40,141 nucleotides of DNA from Oscillospiraceae bacterium. GTDB lineage: Bacteria > Bacillota > Clostridia > Oscillospirales > Oscillospiraceae. The notes beneath the pieces were generated by a model. The model was not told the DNA's origin. It searched no databases and saw nothing but the letters and a program-made list of their open reading frames with translations. The position numbers and the translations under genes were made by a program. The stretch covers positions 1-40,141 of the forward strand of contig JAFZAM010000117.1 in the NCBI GenBank assembly GCA_017557265.1, in the 5' to 3' direction. Positions 24,254 to 33,213 of this stretch are shown piece by piece; the stretch's first letter is position 1; the number at the start of each line of letters is the position of its first letter.

Positions 24254-25189
24254 TCAGATCCTGTCGTTGCTGCCGAGCACGGCGGTTATCTTGTGACGGA
24301 CAAGATCGCGGATGTTGTCTCTGCCGGGGATGAGGTACTGCCTCGGGTCGAAGTTCGCGGGATTTTCCGCGAGGTGCTTTCTGACGCCGGCCGTCAGCGC
24401 GAGGCGCAGGTCGGAGTCGATGTTTATCTTGCAGACGGCCATGCGCGCGGCCTCGCGGAGCATGTCCTCCGGGACGCCGATGGCGTCGTTGAGCCTGCCG
24501 CCGTATGCGTTGATGGTATCGACGAACTCGGGGATGACGCTCGACGCGCCGTGGAGCACTATCGGGAAGCCGGGCAGGCGCTTTTCGACCTCTTTAAGGA
24601 TGTCGAAGCGGAGCTGCGGCTTGGTGCCGGGCTTGAATTTATACGCGCCGTGGCTCGTCCCGATTGCGATGGCGAGCGAGTCGACTCCCGTCCTGGAGAC
24701 GAACTCCTCGACCTGCGCGGGGTCGGTATAGGAGCTGTCGGCGGCGGAGACTACGACGTCGTCCTCAACGCCCTCGAGCCTGCCGAGCTCGCCCTCGACG
24801 ACGACGCCGTGCGCGTGCGCGTAGTCGACGACCTGCTTTGTAAGGGCGACGTTCTCCTCGAAGGGATGCTTCGAGCCGTCTATCATGACGGAGGTGAAGC
24901 CGCCGTCTATGCAGGACTTGCATATCTCGAAATTCTCGCCGTGGTCGAGGTGCAGGCATATCGGAAGGCCCGTATCGGCCTCGGCGGCTTCGACGAGCTT
25001 CATGAGATAAACGTGCTTGGCGTACTTGCGCGCGCCGGCCGAGACCTGAAGAATGAGCGGAGAGCGCGTCTGCGCGGCGGCCTCGGTTATGCCCTGGATA
25101 ATCTCCATGTTGTTGACGTTGAAGGCGCCTATCGCGTACCCGCCCTCGTAGGCTTTTTTGAACATTTCGGTCGAAGTGACTATCGGCAT
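24254..25189 (-). CDS. fba: Class II fructose-1,6-bisphosphate aldolase
   Basis: 311 residues, the normal class II length. It splits fructose-1,6-bisphosphate into DHAP and glyceraldehyde-3-phosphate, using zinc. Zinc-ligand and substrate motifs are in place: LHLDHG, IGTSHG and LHGASS; NIDSDLR near the C-terminus is the phosphate-binding loop. GGAGG lies seven bases before the ATG. It is divergent from the phosphofructokinase gene, so the two consecutive glycolytic steps share a 171-bp control region, and it leads a fba-proS transcript. Confidence 0.96.
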   Translation of the reverse strand: MPIVTSTEMFKKAYEGGYAIGAFNVNNMEIIQGITEAAAQTRSPLILQVSAGARKYAKHVYLMKLVEAAEADTGLPICLHLDHGENFEICKSCIDGGFTSVMIDGSKHPFEENVALTKQVVDYAHAHGVVVEGELGRLEGVEDDVVVSAADSSYTDPAQVEEFVSRTGVDSLAIAIGTSHGAYKFKPGTKPQLRFDILKEVEKRLPGFPIVLHGASSVIPEFVDTINAYGGRLNDAIGVPEDMLREAARMAVCKINIDSDLRLALTAGVRKHLAENPANFDPRQYLIPGRDNIRDLVRHKITAVLGSNDRI

Positions 25190-25229
25190 GATCTTCCTCC
25201 TTTTCCGACGGCGTAAAACCTATCGTTTT

Positions 25230-25257
25230 ATTTTACCACGCGGGCGCGAAAAATCAA
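25230..25257 (-). promoter_or_regulatory. Probable promoter for fba-proS
   Basis: Minus strand: TTGATT, 16-base spacer, TAAAAT, about 40 bases before the fba start. The spacer is one base short of ideal. Confidence 0.4.
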
Positions 25258-25298
25258 GCCGTATCGCCTTTTCGCCGCCCGCAAATAATAATAAGGGA

Positions 25299-25327
25299 TT
25301 TTCAAAACGTATGTATGATGCTATAAT
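25299..25327 (+). promoter_or_regulatory. Promoter for phosphofructokinase
   Basis: TTTTCA (25299-25304), 17-base spacer, TATAAT (25322-25327), with an extended -10 TG one base before the hexamer. The ATG is 33 bases downstream. Confidence 0.6.
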
Positions 25328-25360
25328 TACGGGAGAATATACTTGACTGGAGGTCAGCGC

Positions 25361-26581
25361 ATGAAAGGTTCCTGTCTCATCGGTCAGTCCGGCGGCCCCT
25401 CGGCCGTCATAAACTCCAGCGCGTACGGCGCCGTCGCCGCCGCTCTCAAAGCGGAGGAGATAACGCGCGTGCTCGCGGCGCGCCACGGCGTCAAGGGCAT
25501 ACTCGACGACGATATCTTCGATCTCGGCGCGGAGGACCCGGAGGAGCTCGCCCTGCTGCAAAACACGCCCTCGAGCGCCTTCGGCTCTTGCAGATACAAG
25601 CTCGCGGACCCGGACAAGGACGACAAGGACTTCCGCCGCATCCTCGAGATTTTCAAAAAGTACGACGTGCGCTATTTCTTCTATATAGGCGGCAACGATT
25701 CCATGGACACCTGCGAGAAGGTCGGCCGCTATATGAGGAAGGCGGGCTACGACTGCCGCGTCATGGGCATTCCGAAGACGATAGACAACGATCTGAGCGG
25801 CACGGACCACTGCCCCGGGTACGGCAGCGCGGCGCGATATATAGCGACGACGTGCATGGAGGTCTCGCTCGACATGCGCGTCTACGACACGGGCGCCGTC
25901 ACCATCATGGAGATCATGGGCCGCAACGCGGGCTGGCTGACCGCCGCCTCCGCGCTCGCCGCGCGCAAGGGCGCGGGCCCAGACCTCATCTATCTGCCTG
26001 AGACCGATTTCGACATGGACGCCTTCCTCGCGAGGGTGAGCGAGCTCTACAAGAAGCAAAACAGCGTCTTCGTCGCGGTCTCCGAGGGAATCCACGACGC
26101 GGAGGGCACTCTCATCTCCGAGTACGCAAGCAAAAACGCCGAGAAGGACGCCTTCGGGCACGTCCAGCTGGGCGGGCTCGCGGCCTACCTCGCCGACGTC
26201 ACCAAGAAGGCTACGGGCGCGAAGGTCCGCGGCATCGAGCTCAGTCTCCTTCAGCGCTGCGCGGCGCACTGCGCCTCGCAGACGGACATTGACGAGGCCC
26301 GCAGGGCCGGCGAATTCGCCGTAAATCAGGCGCTCGCGGGAAAGACGGGCTGCATGGTCGCGTTCCGGCGCGGCGAAGGGACCTACTCCTGCGAGACCGT
26401 CCTCATCCCGCTCGCGGAGGCGGCGAACTTCGAAAAGAAGATACCTGCAGCTTGGATAACCGACGGCGGCGTAACTCAGGAGTTTATAGACTACGCCGAG
26501 CCGCTCGTACAGGGCGAGCCCGCGAGAAAGCTCGAGTCCTCCCTGCCCCGCTTTGCTAAGCTCAAATTCGTACGCGCGTAA
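25361..26581 (+). CDS. pfp: 6-phosphofructokinase, probably pyrophosphate-dependent
   Basis: 406 residues from the ATG at 25361 (GGAGG eight bases upstream). It phosphorylates fructose-6-phosphate. Two residues that decide the donor read as the PPi type: GGNDS (110-114) with Asp113 where ATP enzymes have Gly, and PKTIDND (138-144) with Lys139 where ATP enzymes have Gly. The length also fits the longer PPi-type clade rather than the ~320-residue bacterial ATP enzyme. MEIMGRNAGW and a central ELSLLQRC block are typical. It is divergent from fba and ends at a strong terminator. PPi use is inferred from these residues. Confidence 0.9.
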   Translation: MKGSCLIGQSGGPSAVINSSAYGAVAAALKAEEITRVLAARHGVKGILDDDIFDLGAEDPEELALLQNTPSSAFGSCRYKLADPDKDDKDFRRILEIFKKYDVRYFFYIGGNDSMDTCEKVGRYMRKAGYDCRVMGIPKTIDNDLSGTDHCPGYGSAARYIATTCMEVSLDMRVYDTGAVTIMEIMGRNAGWLTAASALAARKGAGPDLIYLPETDFDMDAFLARVSELYKKQNSVFVAVSEGIHDAEGTLISEYASKNAEKDAFGHVQLGGLAAYLADVTKKATGAKVRGIELSLLQRCAAHCASQTDIDEARRAGEFAVNQALAGKTGCMVAFRRGEGTYSCETVLIPLAEAANFEKKIPAAWITDGGVTQEFIDYAEPLVQGEPARKLESSLPRFAKLKFVRA

Positions 26582-26594
26582 TAAGCAGAAAAAG

Positions 26595-26623
26595 AGCCCC
26601 CGATACGCTCGGTATCGGGGGCT
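26595..26623. terminator. Bidirectional terminator between pfp and secDF
   Basis: A 12-bp stem (26595-26606 with 26612-26623), five-base loop, followed by TTCTTTT on the plus strand and CTTTTT on the minus strand; it separates two convergent genes. Confidence 0.88.
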
Positions 26624-26628
26624 TTCTT

Positions 26629-28872
26629 TTATTTGACTTTGACGGGCTTTCTTCCGCGGAAGGCGGACCAGAGCGGCCCGGCTATGAACACGGAGGTGAA
26701 CGTGCCCGCGACGACGCCGACGGCGATGGGTATCGCGAAGTTTCTGATGGAGGGCACTCCGAGGATGATGATGAAGATGACGGGCAGAAGGGTCGTTATC
26801 GTGGTGCCTATGCTGCGGCGCATCGTCTGGTAGACGCTGAGGTCCACGATCTCCTTGAAGGAGCCTCCCGCGGCCTTCTTGACGTTCTCGCGAATGCGGT
26901 CGAAGACAACTATGGTCGTGTTGATGGAGTAGCCTATGATGGTCAGCGCGGCCGCGATGAAGTTCATGTTGAGCGGCATGAAGCGGCGGAATATGACGTA
27001 GACGCTTATCATGATGAGGACGTTGACTATCAGGCAGATGACCGCGGCGATTCCGGAGCGGAACTCGAACCTTATCGTTATATAGATGAGGATGAGCGCC
27101 GCCGCGATGATGGACGTGAGGAAGGCGCTCCTCGTGATGTCCTTGCCGACGGAGGCGGAGACGAAGTCGGACGATTCGAGCGTCACGTTCTCGGCGCCGA
27201 AGCGCTCGGCGATGGCGTCGAATATCTGATCGCGCTGCTCGCTCGGCACTTCGCCCATTCTGATGGAGGCCTGCTTGCCGTCGTTGCCCGCGCGGGTGAC
27301 GGAAAACGGGGCCGCGCCGGTGACGTCCTGAACTATGTCGCGGATAACGGCGGAGTTGTCCTCGTCCACGGTCTGGCCGACGCTGACGTTCATCGTGACG
27401 CCGCCGACGAAATCCTGATCGAGGTTGAAAAACGTTCCCCCGAAAGGAAGCGCGACGAGCGCGACTATCGCGGCGAGGCAGCAAAGGATCGCGATGGGCC
27501 CGGTTATCTTGAACTTCTTTATGACGGGTATCTTCCCGGGCTCGAGCTCGGCCTTGTCGTCCTTCGGGGTCATGCCGATGCCGTAGAGCGACGGCTTGAC
27601 GACGCGCATGTCGACCAGGCGCCTGAGAAGGAACCTCGGGACGATGAGCATGCATATCATCGAGAGGATGACGCCGATGAGGAGCGTCTTGCCGAAGCCG
27701 AGGATGGTGCCGGTGCCCTTCCAGAGGAGCACGGCGGCGGCGATTATGGTCGTGATGTTCGAGTCGAGAATGGCGGCGAGGGCGCGCTTGAAGCCGGTGT
27801 CGACGGCGCTGCGCATCGTCCTGCCGGAGAGTATCTCTTCGCGTATGCGCTCATAGATGACTATGTTCGCGTCGACGGCCATGCCTATCGTCAGTATGAT
27901 GCCCGCGATGCCGGGCAGGGACAGATTGATGTGGAAAGCCGAGAGCAGCACCAGAAACAGCGCCATATAGAGCAGCAGCGATATGCAGGCGATGACGCCC
28001 GGGACTCTGTACATGATGATCATGTAGAGCATGACGAGCACGATGCCTATGATGCCGGCCATTATAGCCGTCTCGAGGGAGCGCTCGCCGAGGGACGCGC
28101 CGACGGCCTGCAGCTTGGCCTCGCGCAGCGCGAACGGCAGCTTGCCGGCGCTGATTATCTCGGCGAGGTACTTCGCGTATTCGAGCGAAGCGTCGCTTCC
28201 GAGGGTGATGATCGGGGTGTCGGTGTCGAGGCCGGTCGTCGCGTACTTCGCGTCGATGTACGGCGCGGAGATGATGACGTCGTCCATGACGATGGCGACG
28301 TAGCGGTCGGATTCGTTGGCCTTGCTCGCGACGGTCTTGGAGGCTTCCTTGAACTTCTCGGCGCCGGCGGCATTGAGCTTGAGGTAGACGAAGTAGGTCG
28401 AGACGCCGGTCTCGTCGACGGCGCCGTAGCTCGCGCTGGCCTGGTCGATGTCGTTGCCGTCGATGATGACGTTGCCGTCGCAGTCGCGGAACTCTATGAC
28501 GGCCGTCGTGCCGAGCATCTGGACGGCCTCTTCGGGATCCTCGACGTTGGGTATCTCACAGACTATACGGGTCGAGCCCTGCGTATAGACGTTGGCCTCG
28601 GTGTAGCCGAGGGAGTTGAGCCTCTGGCGGAGCATCGTGACGGCGGTATCCATGCCCTCGGAAAGCTCCGAGGCGCTGAGCGCGTCGACGCCCTCAGCCT
28701 CGTAGGTTATCTCCGAGCCGCCGACAAGGTCGAGGCCGAAGGTTATGCCGCGGGACACGGGCTCTATCTTCAAAAATCCGAGATTGAGGCCGTAGAACCA
28801 CGAAAAAATGAGCAGGGCAATAATAAGTATCAACACCGCGAAAGTGAGGATACCTTTCGTCTTGGGTTTCAT
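26629..28872 (-). CDS. secDF: Protein translocase fusion SecDF
   Basis: 747 residues. SecD (about 1-433) and SecF (about 434-747) are joined in one chain, as in Bacillus. The protein uses the proton gradient to pull exported proteins through SecYEG. Each half has an N-terminal span, a periplasmic-type domain and five further spans. SecD motifs include ITFGLDLVGG and GIILTIGMAVDANIVIYERIRE; SecF has DQDFVGGV and TIIGYSINTTIVVFDRIRE. It ends the minus-strand operon that starts with the radical SAM gene, 27 bases after the coiled-coil gene. Confidence 0.96.
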   Translation of the reverse strand: MKPKTKGILTFAVLILIIALLIFSWFYGLNLGFLKIEPVSRGITFGLDLVGGSEITYEAEGVDALSASELSEGMDTAVTMLRQRLNSLGYTEANVYTQGSTRIVCEIPNVEDPEEAVQMLGTTAVIEFRDCDGNVIIDGNDIDQASASYGAVDETGVSTYFVYLKLNAAGAEKFKEASKTVASKANESDRYVAIVMDDVIISAPYIDAKYATTGLDTDTPIITLGSDASLEYAKYLAEIISAGKLPFALREAKLQAVGASLGERSLETAIMAGIIGIVLVMLYMIIMYRVPGVIACISLLLYMALFLVLLSAFHINLSLPGIAGIILTIGMAVDANIVIYERIREEILSGRTMRSAVDTGFKRALAAILDSNITTIIAAAVLLWKGTGTILGFGKTLLIGVILSMICMLIVPRFLLRRLVDMRVVKPSLYGIGMTPKDDKAELEPGKIPVIKKFKITGPIAILCCLAAIVALVALPFGGTFFNLDQDFVGGVTMNVSVGQTVDEDNSAVIRDIVQDVTGAAPFSVTRAGNDGKQASIRMGEVPSEQRDQIFDAIAERFGAENVTLESSDFVSASVGKDITRSAFLTSIIAAALILIYITIRFEFRSGIAAVICLIVNVLIMISVYVIFRRFMPLNMNFIAAALTIIGYSINTTIVVFDRIRENVKKAAGGSFKEIVDLSVYQTMRRSIGTTITTLLPVIFIIILGVPSIRNFAIPIAVGVVAGTFTSVFIAGPLWSAFRGRKPVKVK

Positions 28873-28899
28873 ATAAGCGTGCGTCCTTCCGTTAGTTGG

Positions 28900-29388
28900 T
28901 TATTGCGCGGATTCCTCCGGAGCGTCGGGAGACGCGGCGGCGGAGCGGAATTTGAGCCTCGACTGATGGACCTCGTTGAGGGCCTCGCTGATGGCGCTCT
29001 CGGTTCTCCTGAGGGCGTCGTCGGCATAGTCGTTGGCGGCGCGGCGCAGCTCGCCCGAGCGGGTCTCCGCCTGAGCGATTATCTCGTTGCCGCGGGCCTT
29101 CGCCTGCTTGACGATGTTCTGCTCCTCAACCATCTGCTTGGCCTGCTGAGTCGCCTCTTCCTTGATAGTCTCCGCCTCTTTGCGCGCATTGGCGATGAAA
29201 TCGGCGCGAGCGTTGATGAGGCGCTTTGCCTCGGCAAGCTCCGAGGGGAGCTGGGCCTTAATCTCGTCGAGGAGATCGAGGACCTTATCGCGCTCGATAA
29301 CGCATCTCTCGGCGCCGATGGGGAGACCCCACGCGTCGGAGACCATGTTATAAAGCATGTCGATGAGTTCATTTACGCCGTTAGCCAC
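28900..29388 (-). CDS. Coiled-coil protein of unknown function between coaD and secDF
   Basis: 162 residues. A short N-terminal helical region (VNELIDMLYNMVSDAWGLP) leads into a long charged Ala/Glu/Lys/Arg coiled coil (about 35-145) resembling the stalk subunits of rotary ATPases (F-type b, V-type E), but no membrane span is present. It starts with GTG at 29388, with GGAGG nine bases upstream inside the coaD 3' end. I recognise it only as a protein found near coaD in Clostridia, not by function. The stalk-like similarity may be only compositional. Confidence 0.78.
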   Translation of the reverse strand: MANGVNELIDMLYNMVSDAWGLPIGAERCVIERDKVLDLLDEIKAQLPSELAEAKRLINARADFIANARKEAETIKEEATQQAKQMVEEQNIVKQAKARGNEIIAQAETRSGELRRAANDYADDALRRTESAISEALNEVHQSRLKFRSAAASPDAPEESAQ

Positions 29389-29394
29389 GAATGT

Positions 29395-29892
29395 CTACCT
29401 CCTACCGGAATTCTTTTGAGCATATTTTGCGTTTATTTCATCGATGAGTTCACGGGGTGCGTAATCGGTCAGGTCGCCTCCGAACATGGCGAGCTCTCTG
29501 ACCGCGCTGGAGCTGAGGTACATGTATTTTTCCTCGGCGGCGAGGAAAAAGGTGTCGATGTCGGGGTTTATCTTTTTGTTAAAGACCGCCATCTGGCATT
29601 CCTTCTCGAAATCGGACAGAGCGCGGAGCCCGCGGATGATGGCGCAGGCGCCGAGCTTCCTGGCGAAATTGGCCACGAACTCGTCCGAGCAGTCGACCTC
29701 GACGTTGTCGAACTTCGCCGTGACGCGCCTTATCTGGTCCATCCTCTCCTCGACGGAGAAGAGCGGCGATTTCTCGTGGTTGACCATGACGCAGATTATG
29801 AGCTTGTCGAAAACGCGCGAGGCGCGCTTTATCAGATTGAGGTGGCCCAGCGTTATGGGATCGAAGCTTCCCGGATATATCGCAATCTTCAT
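29395..29892 (-). CDS. coaD: Phosphopantetheine adenylyltransferase
   Basis: 165 residues, typical length. CoaD transfers AMP from ATP to 4'-phosphopantetheine, the penultimate step of coenzyme A synthesis. The nucleotidyltransferase motif T14-x-G-H17 lies in YPGSFDPITLGHL, and the second conserved stretch EEKYMYLSSSAVREL is also present. rsmD upstream is separated by two bases, a very common rsmD-coaD pairing. Its stop is just before the next gene's GTG. Confidence 0.96.
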   Translation of the reverse strand: MKIAIYPGSFDPITLGHLNLIKRASRVFDKLIICVMVNHEKSPLFSVEERMDQIRRVTAKFDNVEVDCSDEFVANFARKLGACAIIRGLRALSDFEKECQMAVFNKKINPDIDTFFLAAEEKYMYLSSSAVRELAMFGGDLTDYAPRELIDEINAKYAQKNSGRR

Positions 29893-29894
29893 CG

Positions 29895-30437
29895 TCAGAT
29901 ATCCTTTTTCGTATATGTCGTTATCCGTATCTTCCCGTATCTGTATGACTTTAGCTTGCAGTACGGCGCCTCGAGCTCAGGCGGCTCGGCCGTGGACGGA
30001 CTTTCGCAAATTATTATACCACCGTGGTTTAATTTGTCAAACTCTTGTATGCGTGAAAGAGCCTTTTCCAGCAGGCCCGTCCCGTAAGGCGGGTCGAGGA
30101 AAATAAGGTCGAACCTCCCCGCCGCCCCGAGGAACGCGAGCGATTCCGCGCGGGAGACCCTCCCGCCCTTTAAGCCGGAGGCCGCGAGGTTTTTCTCGAC
30201 GAGCTTGACGGCGGCGGCGCTCTCGTCGATGAAGACGCAGCTCTCCGCGCCGCGGCTGAGCGCCTCGATGCCGAGCTGCCCCGTCCCCGCGAAGAGGTCG
30301 AGGACTTTCCTGCCCTCGATATCGAACTGGATTATATTGAAGATGGCCTCCTTGACCATGTCGGTCGTGGGGCGTATCGCGCCGTCGGCGGGCTCGTATA
30401 GCTTCCTGCCGCGCGCGAGACCGGTTATGACTCTCAT
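29895..30437 (-). CDS. rsmD: 16S rRNA (guanine966-N2)-methyltransferase RsmD
   Basis: 180 residues from the ATG at 30437; a longer frame runs back into uvrC. RsmD methylates G966 of 16S rRNA with S-adenosylmethionine. The SAM-binding motif VLDLFAGTGQLGIEALSRGA and the catalytic DPPY (in IFLDPPYGTG) are clear. Ribosome site AAGGAAAG overlaps the uvrC end; only four bases separate uvrC stop and rsmD start. Confidence 0.95.
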   Translation of the reverse strand: MRVITGLARGRKLYEPADGAIRPTTDMVKEAIFNIIQFDIEGRKVLDLFAGTGQLGIEALSRGAESCVFIDESAAAVKLVEKNLAASGLKGGRVSRAESLAFLGAAGRFDLIFLDPPYGTGLLEKALSRIQEFDKLNHGGIIICESPSTAEPPELEAPYCKLKSYRYGKIRITTYTKKDI

Positions 30438-30441
30438 AGGA

Positions 30442-32265
30442 TCACTTTCCTTTTTCTTCGCCGCCGTGGAAAAACCCAAAAACGGCGGCGGCCGCGTTTT
30501 TCGGGACGACCGCGCCGAGCTCCTCGAGGCTCGCGGCGCGAACGGCCTTTATGCTGCCGAAATGCTTGAGAAGCGCGTTGCGCCTCGTCTCCCCTATGCC
30601 CGGTATCTTGTCAAGCGAAGAGCCGACGGCGTCGCGGCGCTTTCTGTGAAAGCTTATCGCGCTCTTGTGCGTCTCCTCCTGGATGCGGCCTATGAGCGAA
30701 AAGAGCGCCTGATTTGCCTCGAGGCCTATCTCCTCGCCGTCGGGCGAGACGAGCGCACGCGTCCTGTGTCTGTCGTCCTTGACCATGCCGAAGACGGGGA
30801 TGTTGAGCCCATGTTCTGCAATCGTATCCCTCGCCATGGCGGCGTGCGCCTGCCCTCCGTCCATCAGCATGAGCTGCGGGAAGGGCGGGAATTTGCCGTC
30901 GTCGGCGAGCGTATGCGCTATCCTGCGCTCGAGCACCTCATGCATGCTGTGGTAGTCGTCCGGGGAATCGAGCGTCTTTATCTTAAACTGCCGCCAGTCG
31001 CGCTTGAGCGGGCGTGATCTCACGAAAACGGTCATGGCTCCGACCATCTCGTCGGAACCGGTATTTGAAATATCGTAGGCCTCGATGCGCTCGGGCGGGC
31101 CTTCAAGGCCGAGCGTCTTAGCGAGCAGCTCGAGCACCTTCGATATGCGTTCTTCACTGTCGGTCGCGCGCTCGCATTCCTCGCGCGCGTTAACGGAGGC
31201 GAGCGAGACGAGCCTCGCCTTTTCGCCCCGCTGCGGGACGTAGACGCGGATCTTCCGCCCGTAGGTCTCGCTGAGGATGGACGCGAGCGCGTCGACGTCC
31301 TCTATCTCAAACGGGATGCAGACCTCCCTCGGGCAGGCGCGGCGCGTCGAATAATACTGCAAAAGCAGCCCCGTGAGCGCCTCCGCGTCGTCCTCCACGG
31401 GGACGTCGAATATTATCTGCTCCTTGTCGAGCAGTCTTCCGCCTATGTTGTGGAGCGCGACGAAGCAGGCCTTCGCGGCTCCTCTGTAGTAGCCGATGAC
31501 GTCGTTGTCGGCGGCGGAGCCGGAGACGGGGATACCGCGCCGTCCGACGGCGTCGATGGCCTTCATCCTGTCGCGCAGCTCGGCCGCGAGCTCAAATTTT
31601 AGCTCGCCGGCGGCCGCCTCCATATCTATTTTGATCTTCTCGGTAAGCTCGGACGAGCGTCCCTCGAGAAGCAGTATCGCCTCGCGTATGGTATTCCTGT
31701 ACGCCTCCGCGTCGGGCGTTCCCGTGCAGTAGCCGGAGCAGAGACCCATGTGGAAATTAAGGCACGGGCGCTCCTTTCCTATGTCGGCGGGAAAGCGCTT
31801 CCCGCAGGTCGGGAGCTTGAGCGCCTTGCAGACGGTATCGAGCGCCTCGTGGAGCTTCGTTCTGCCCTGATAGGGGCCGAGGTAGGTCGCGCCGTCGCTC
31901 CCCGCGCGGCCGACGACGGAAAACGTAGGGTACTCCTTTTTGAGGTCCACGCGGAGATAGGGATAGCCCTTGTCGTCCTTGAGAAGGATGTTGTAGTAGG
32001 GCTTATGGTGCTTTATGAGCGAGTTTTCCGTCACGAAGGCCTCGAACTCCGAGCCGACGACTATCGTGTCGAAGGAGTATATCTTCGATACCATCGCGGC
32101 GGTCTTGGCGTTGTGCCCCGTCTCGTGGAAATAGCTCGAAACGCGGTTTTTGAGCGCCTTGGCCTTTCCGACGTAGATGACCTTGCCGCTCTTGTCCATC
32201 ATTATATAGACGCCCGGCAGCAGAGGCAGCGAGAGCGCTTTTTCTCTGAGCTCCTGAAAGGTCAT
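30442..32265 (-). CDS. uvrC: UvrABC system protein C (excinuclease)
   Basis: 607 residues, full length. UvrC makes both incisions in nucleotide-excision repair. An N-terminal GIY-YIG nuclease (GVYIMM at 18-23, YVGK at 31-34), a UVR domain near 200-235, the RNase H-like C-terminal nuclease with DGGQAH, and terminal helix-hairpin-helix repeats (SLDKIPGIGETRRNALLKHF) are all seen. It starts one base after the radical SAM stop (TGA-A-ATG), so its translation is probably coupled. Confidence 0.96.
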   Translation of the reverse strand: MTFQELREKALSLPLLPGVYIMMDKSGKVIYVGKAKALKNRVSSYFHETGHNAKTAAMVSKIYSFDTIVVGSEFEAFVTENSLIKHHKPYYNILLKDDKGYPYLRVDLKKEYPTFSVVGRAGSDGATYLGPYQGRTKLHEALDTVCKALKLPTCGKRFPADIGKERPCLNFHMGLCSGYCTGTPDAEAYRNTIREAILLLEGRSSELTEKIKIDMEAAAGELKFELAAELRDRMKAIDAVGRRGIPVSGSAADNDVIGYYRGAAKACFVALHNIGGRLLDKEQIIFDVPVEDDAEALTGLLLQYYSTRRACPREVCIPFEIEDVDALASILSETYGRKIRVYVPQRGEKARLVSLASVNAREECERATDSEERISKVLELLAKTLGLEGPPERIEAYDISNTGSDEMVGAMTVFVRSRPLKRDWRQFKIKTLDSPDDYHSMHEVLERRIAHTLADDGKFPPFPQLMLMDGGQAHAAMARDTIAEHGLNIPVFGMVKDDRHRTRALVSPDGEEIGLEANQALFSLIGRIQEETHKSAISFHRKRRDAVGSSLDKIPGIGETRRNALLKHFGSIKAVRAASLEELGAVVPKNAAAAVFGFFHGGEEKGK

Positions 32266-32266
32266 T

Positions 32267-33145
32267 TCACACTCCGGTAAGGTCGAACGGCGGGACGTAG
32301 GCTTTGCTCGCCGCGTCGAGTTCCTGAAAATATCCGTCGGTTATGCCGAGCTCGCGGCATAGCTCCGTCGCCTCGGCGTACTCCTCCGGCGAGAGACGGC
32401 GGTCGGGCGCGCCCTTCGCCGCGGCGTCCTCCGGCGGGAAATACTGGCTCATGAGGCTGAGCTTGACGTGCCTGCCGGCAAATTCGTCGGCGAACCAGCG
32501 CAGCACGCCGCGCGTGTTCTCCGGATAGCCCGGCAGAATGAGGTGGCGCACGATGAGGCCGCGGGTCATCATGCCCCCGTCGTCGATAACGTAACCCCCG
32601 ACCTGACGCGACATCTCGCGCACGGCGGCGCGCGCGACGTCGTAATAATCCGGCGCGCCGGAGAGCTTCGCGGCGGCTCCGGCGTCGGAATACTTCATAT
32701 CGGTCAGATAGACGTCTATCTTCCCCTCCAGCATTCTGAGCGTCTCGACGCTCTCGTAGCCGCCGCAGTTATAGACCACGGGGACGCCGACGGGCTCCTC
32801 GAGCGCGCGGGCTATGGCCTCGGAAAAATGCGTCGGGGTAACGAGGTTTATATTGTGCACGCCGCTTTCGGCGAGCCTTAAAAACAAGTCGCGCAGCTCC
32901 GCGGGCGAGAGGATCTTCCCGACGCCTCCCGAGGAGATGGCGCGATTCTGGCAGTATACGCACCTCAGGCTGCAGCCGGAGAAAAACACCGTCCCCGAGC
33001 CGCGCGAGCCGCTTATGCAGGGCTCCTCCCAGAAGTGCGGCGCGGCTCTCGCCACTACCGCGTCCGGGCCCGAGGCGCAAAAGCCGAGCTCGCCGGCCGT
33101 CCGGTCGGCCCCGCAGGCGCGGGGACACATTCTGCACCCGGCCAA
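32267..33145 (-). CDS. Radical SAM protein, PflX/COG1313-like, function unknown
   Basis: 292 residues with a radical SAM cluster at Cys58, Cys62 and Cys65 (CSLRCVYC), preceded by a second Cys set at 4, 7, 11 and 23 (CRMCPRACG), as in the putative pyruvate-formate-lyase-activating-enzyme group. Substrate is not known. The start is TTG at 33145 by the need to keep the CxxCPRxC motif; the nearby GAGGA is too close for an ideal ribosome site, and an ATG five codons in would cut the first Cys. It heads the uvrC-rsmD-coaD operon, although no clear promoter is seen between it and the preceding terminator, so read-through is possible. Confidence 0.85.
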   Translation of the reverse strand: MAGCRMCPRACGADRTAGELGFCASGPDAVVARAAPHFWEEPCISGSRGSGTVFFSGCSLRCVYCQNRAISSGGVGKILSPAELRDLFLRLAESGVHNINLVTPTHFSEAIARALEEPVGVPVVYNCGGYESVETLRMLEGKIDVYLTDMKYSDAGAAAKLSGAPDYYDVARAAVREMSRQVGGYVIDDGGMMTRGLIVRHLILPGYPENTRGVLRWFADEFAGRHVKLSLMSQYFPPEDAAAKGAPDRRLSPEEYAEATELCRELGITDGYFQELDAASKAYVPPFDLTGV

Positions 33146-33164
33146 ATCCTCACTTCTTTCTAAT

Positions 33165-33202
33165 AAAAAAGGGTTCGATGAATGCTCACCGAACCCTTTT
33201 TT
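33165..33202. terminator. Terminator after the corrinoid protein gene
   Basis: A 13-bp stem (33165-33177 with 33190-33202) with a 12-base loop and six T on either strand. It lies between the corrinoid protein stop and the radical SAM start on the minus strand, so it ends the one-carbon block. Confidence 0.82.
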
Positions 33203-33213
33203 CTGTTACCGGT

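Noticed and set aside
25220..27655. An 811-codon minus-strand frame across pfp and part of secDF
   Set aside because: Runs antisense to pfp and out of frame in secDF; Arg/His-rich composition is typical of a shadow.
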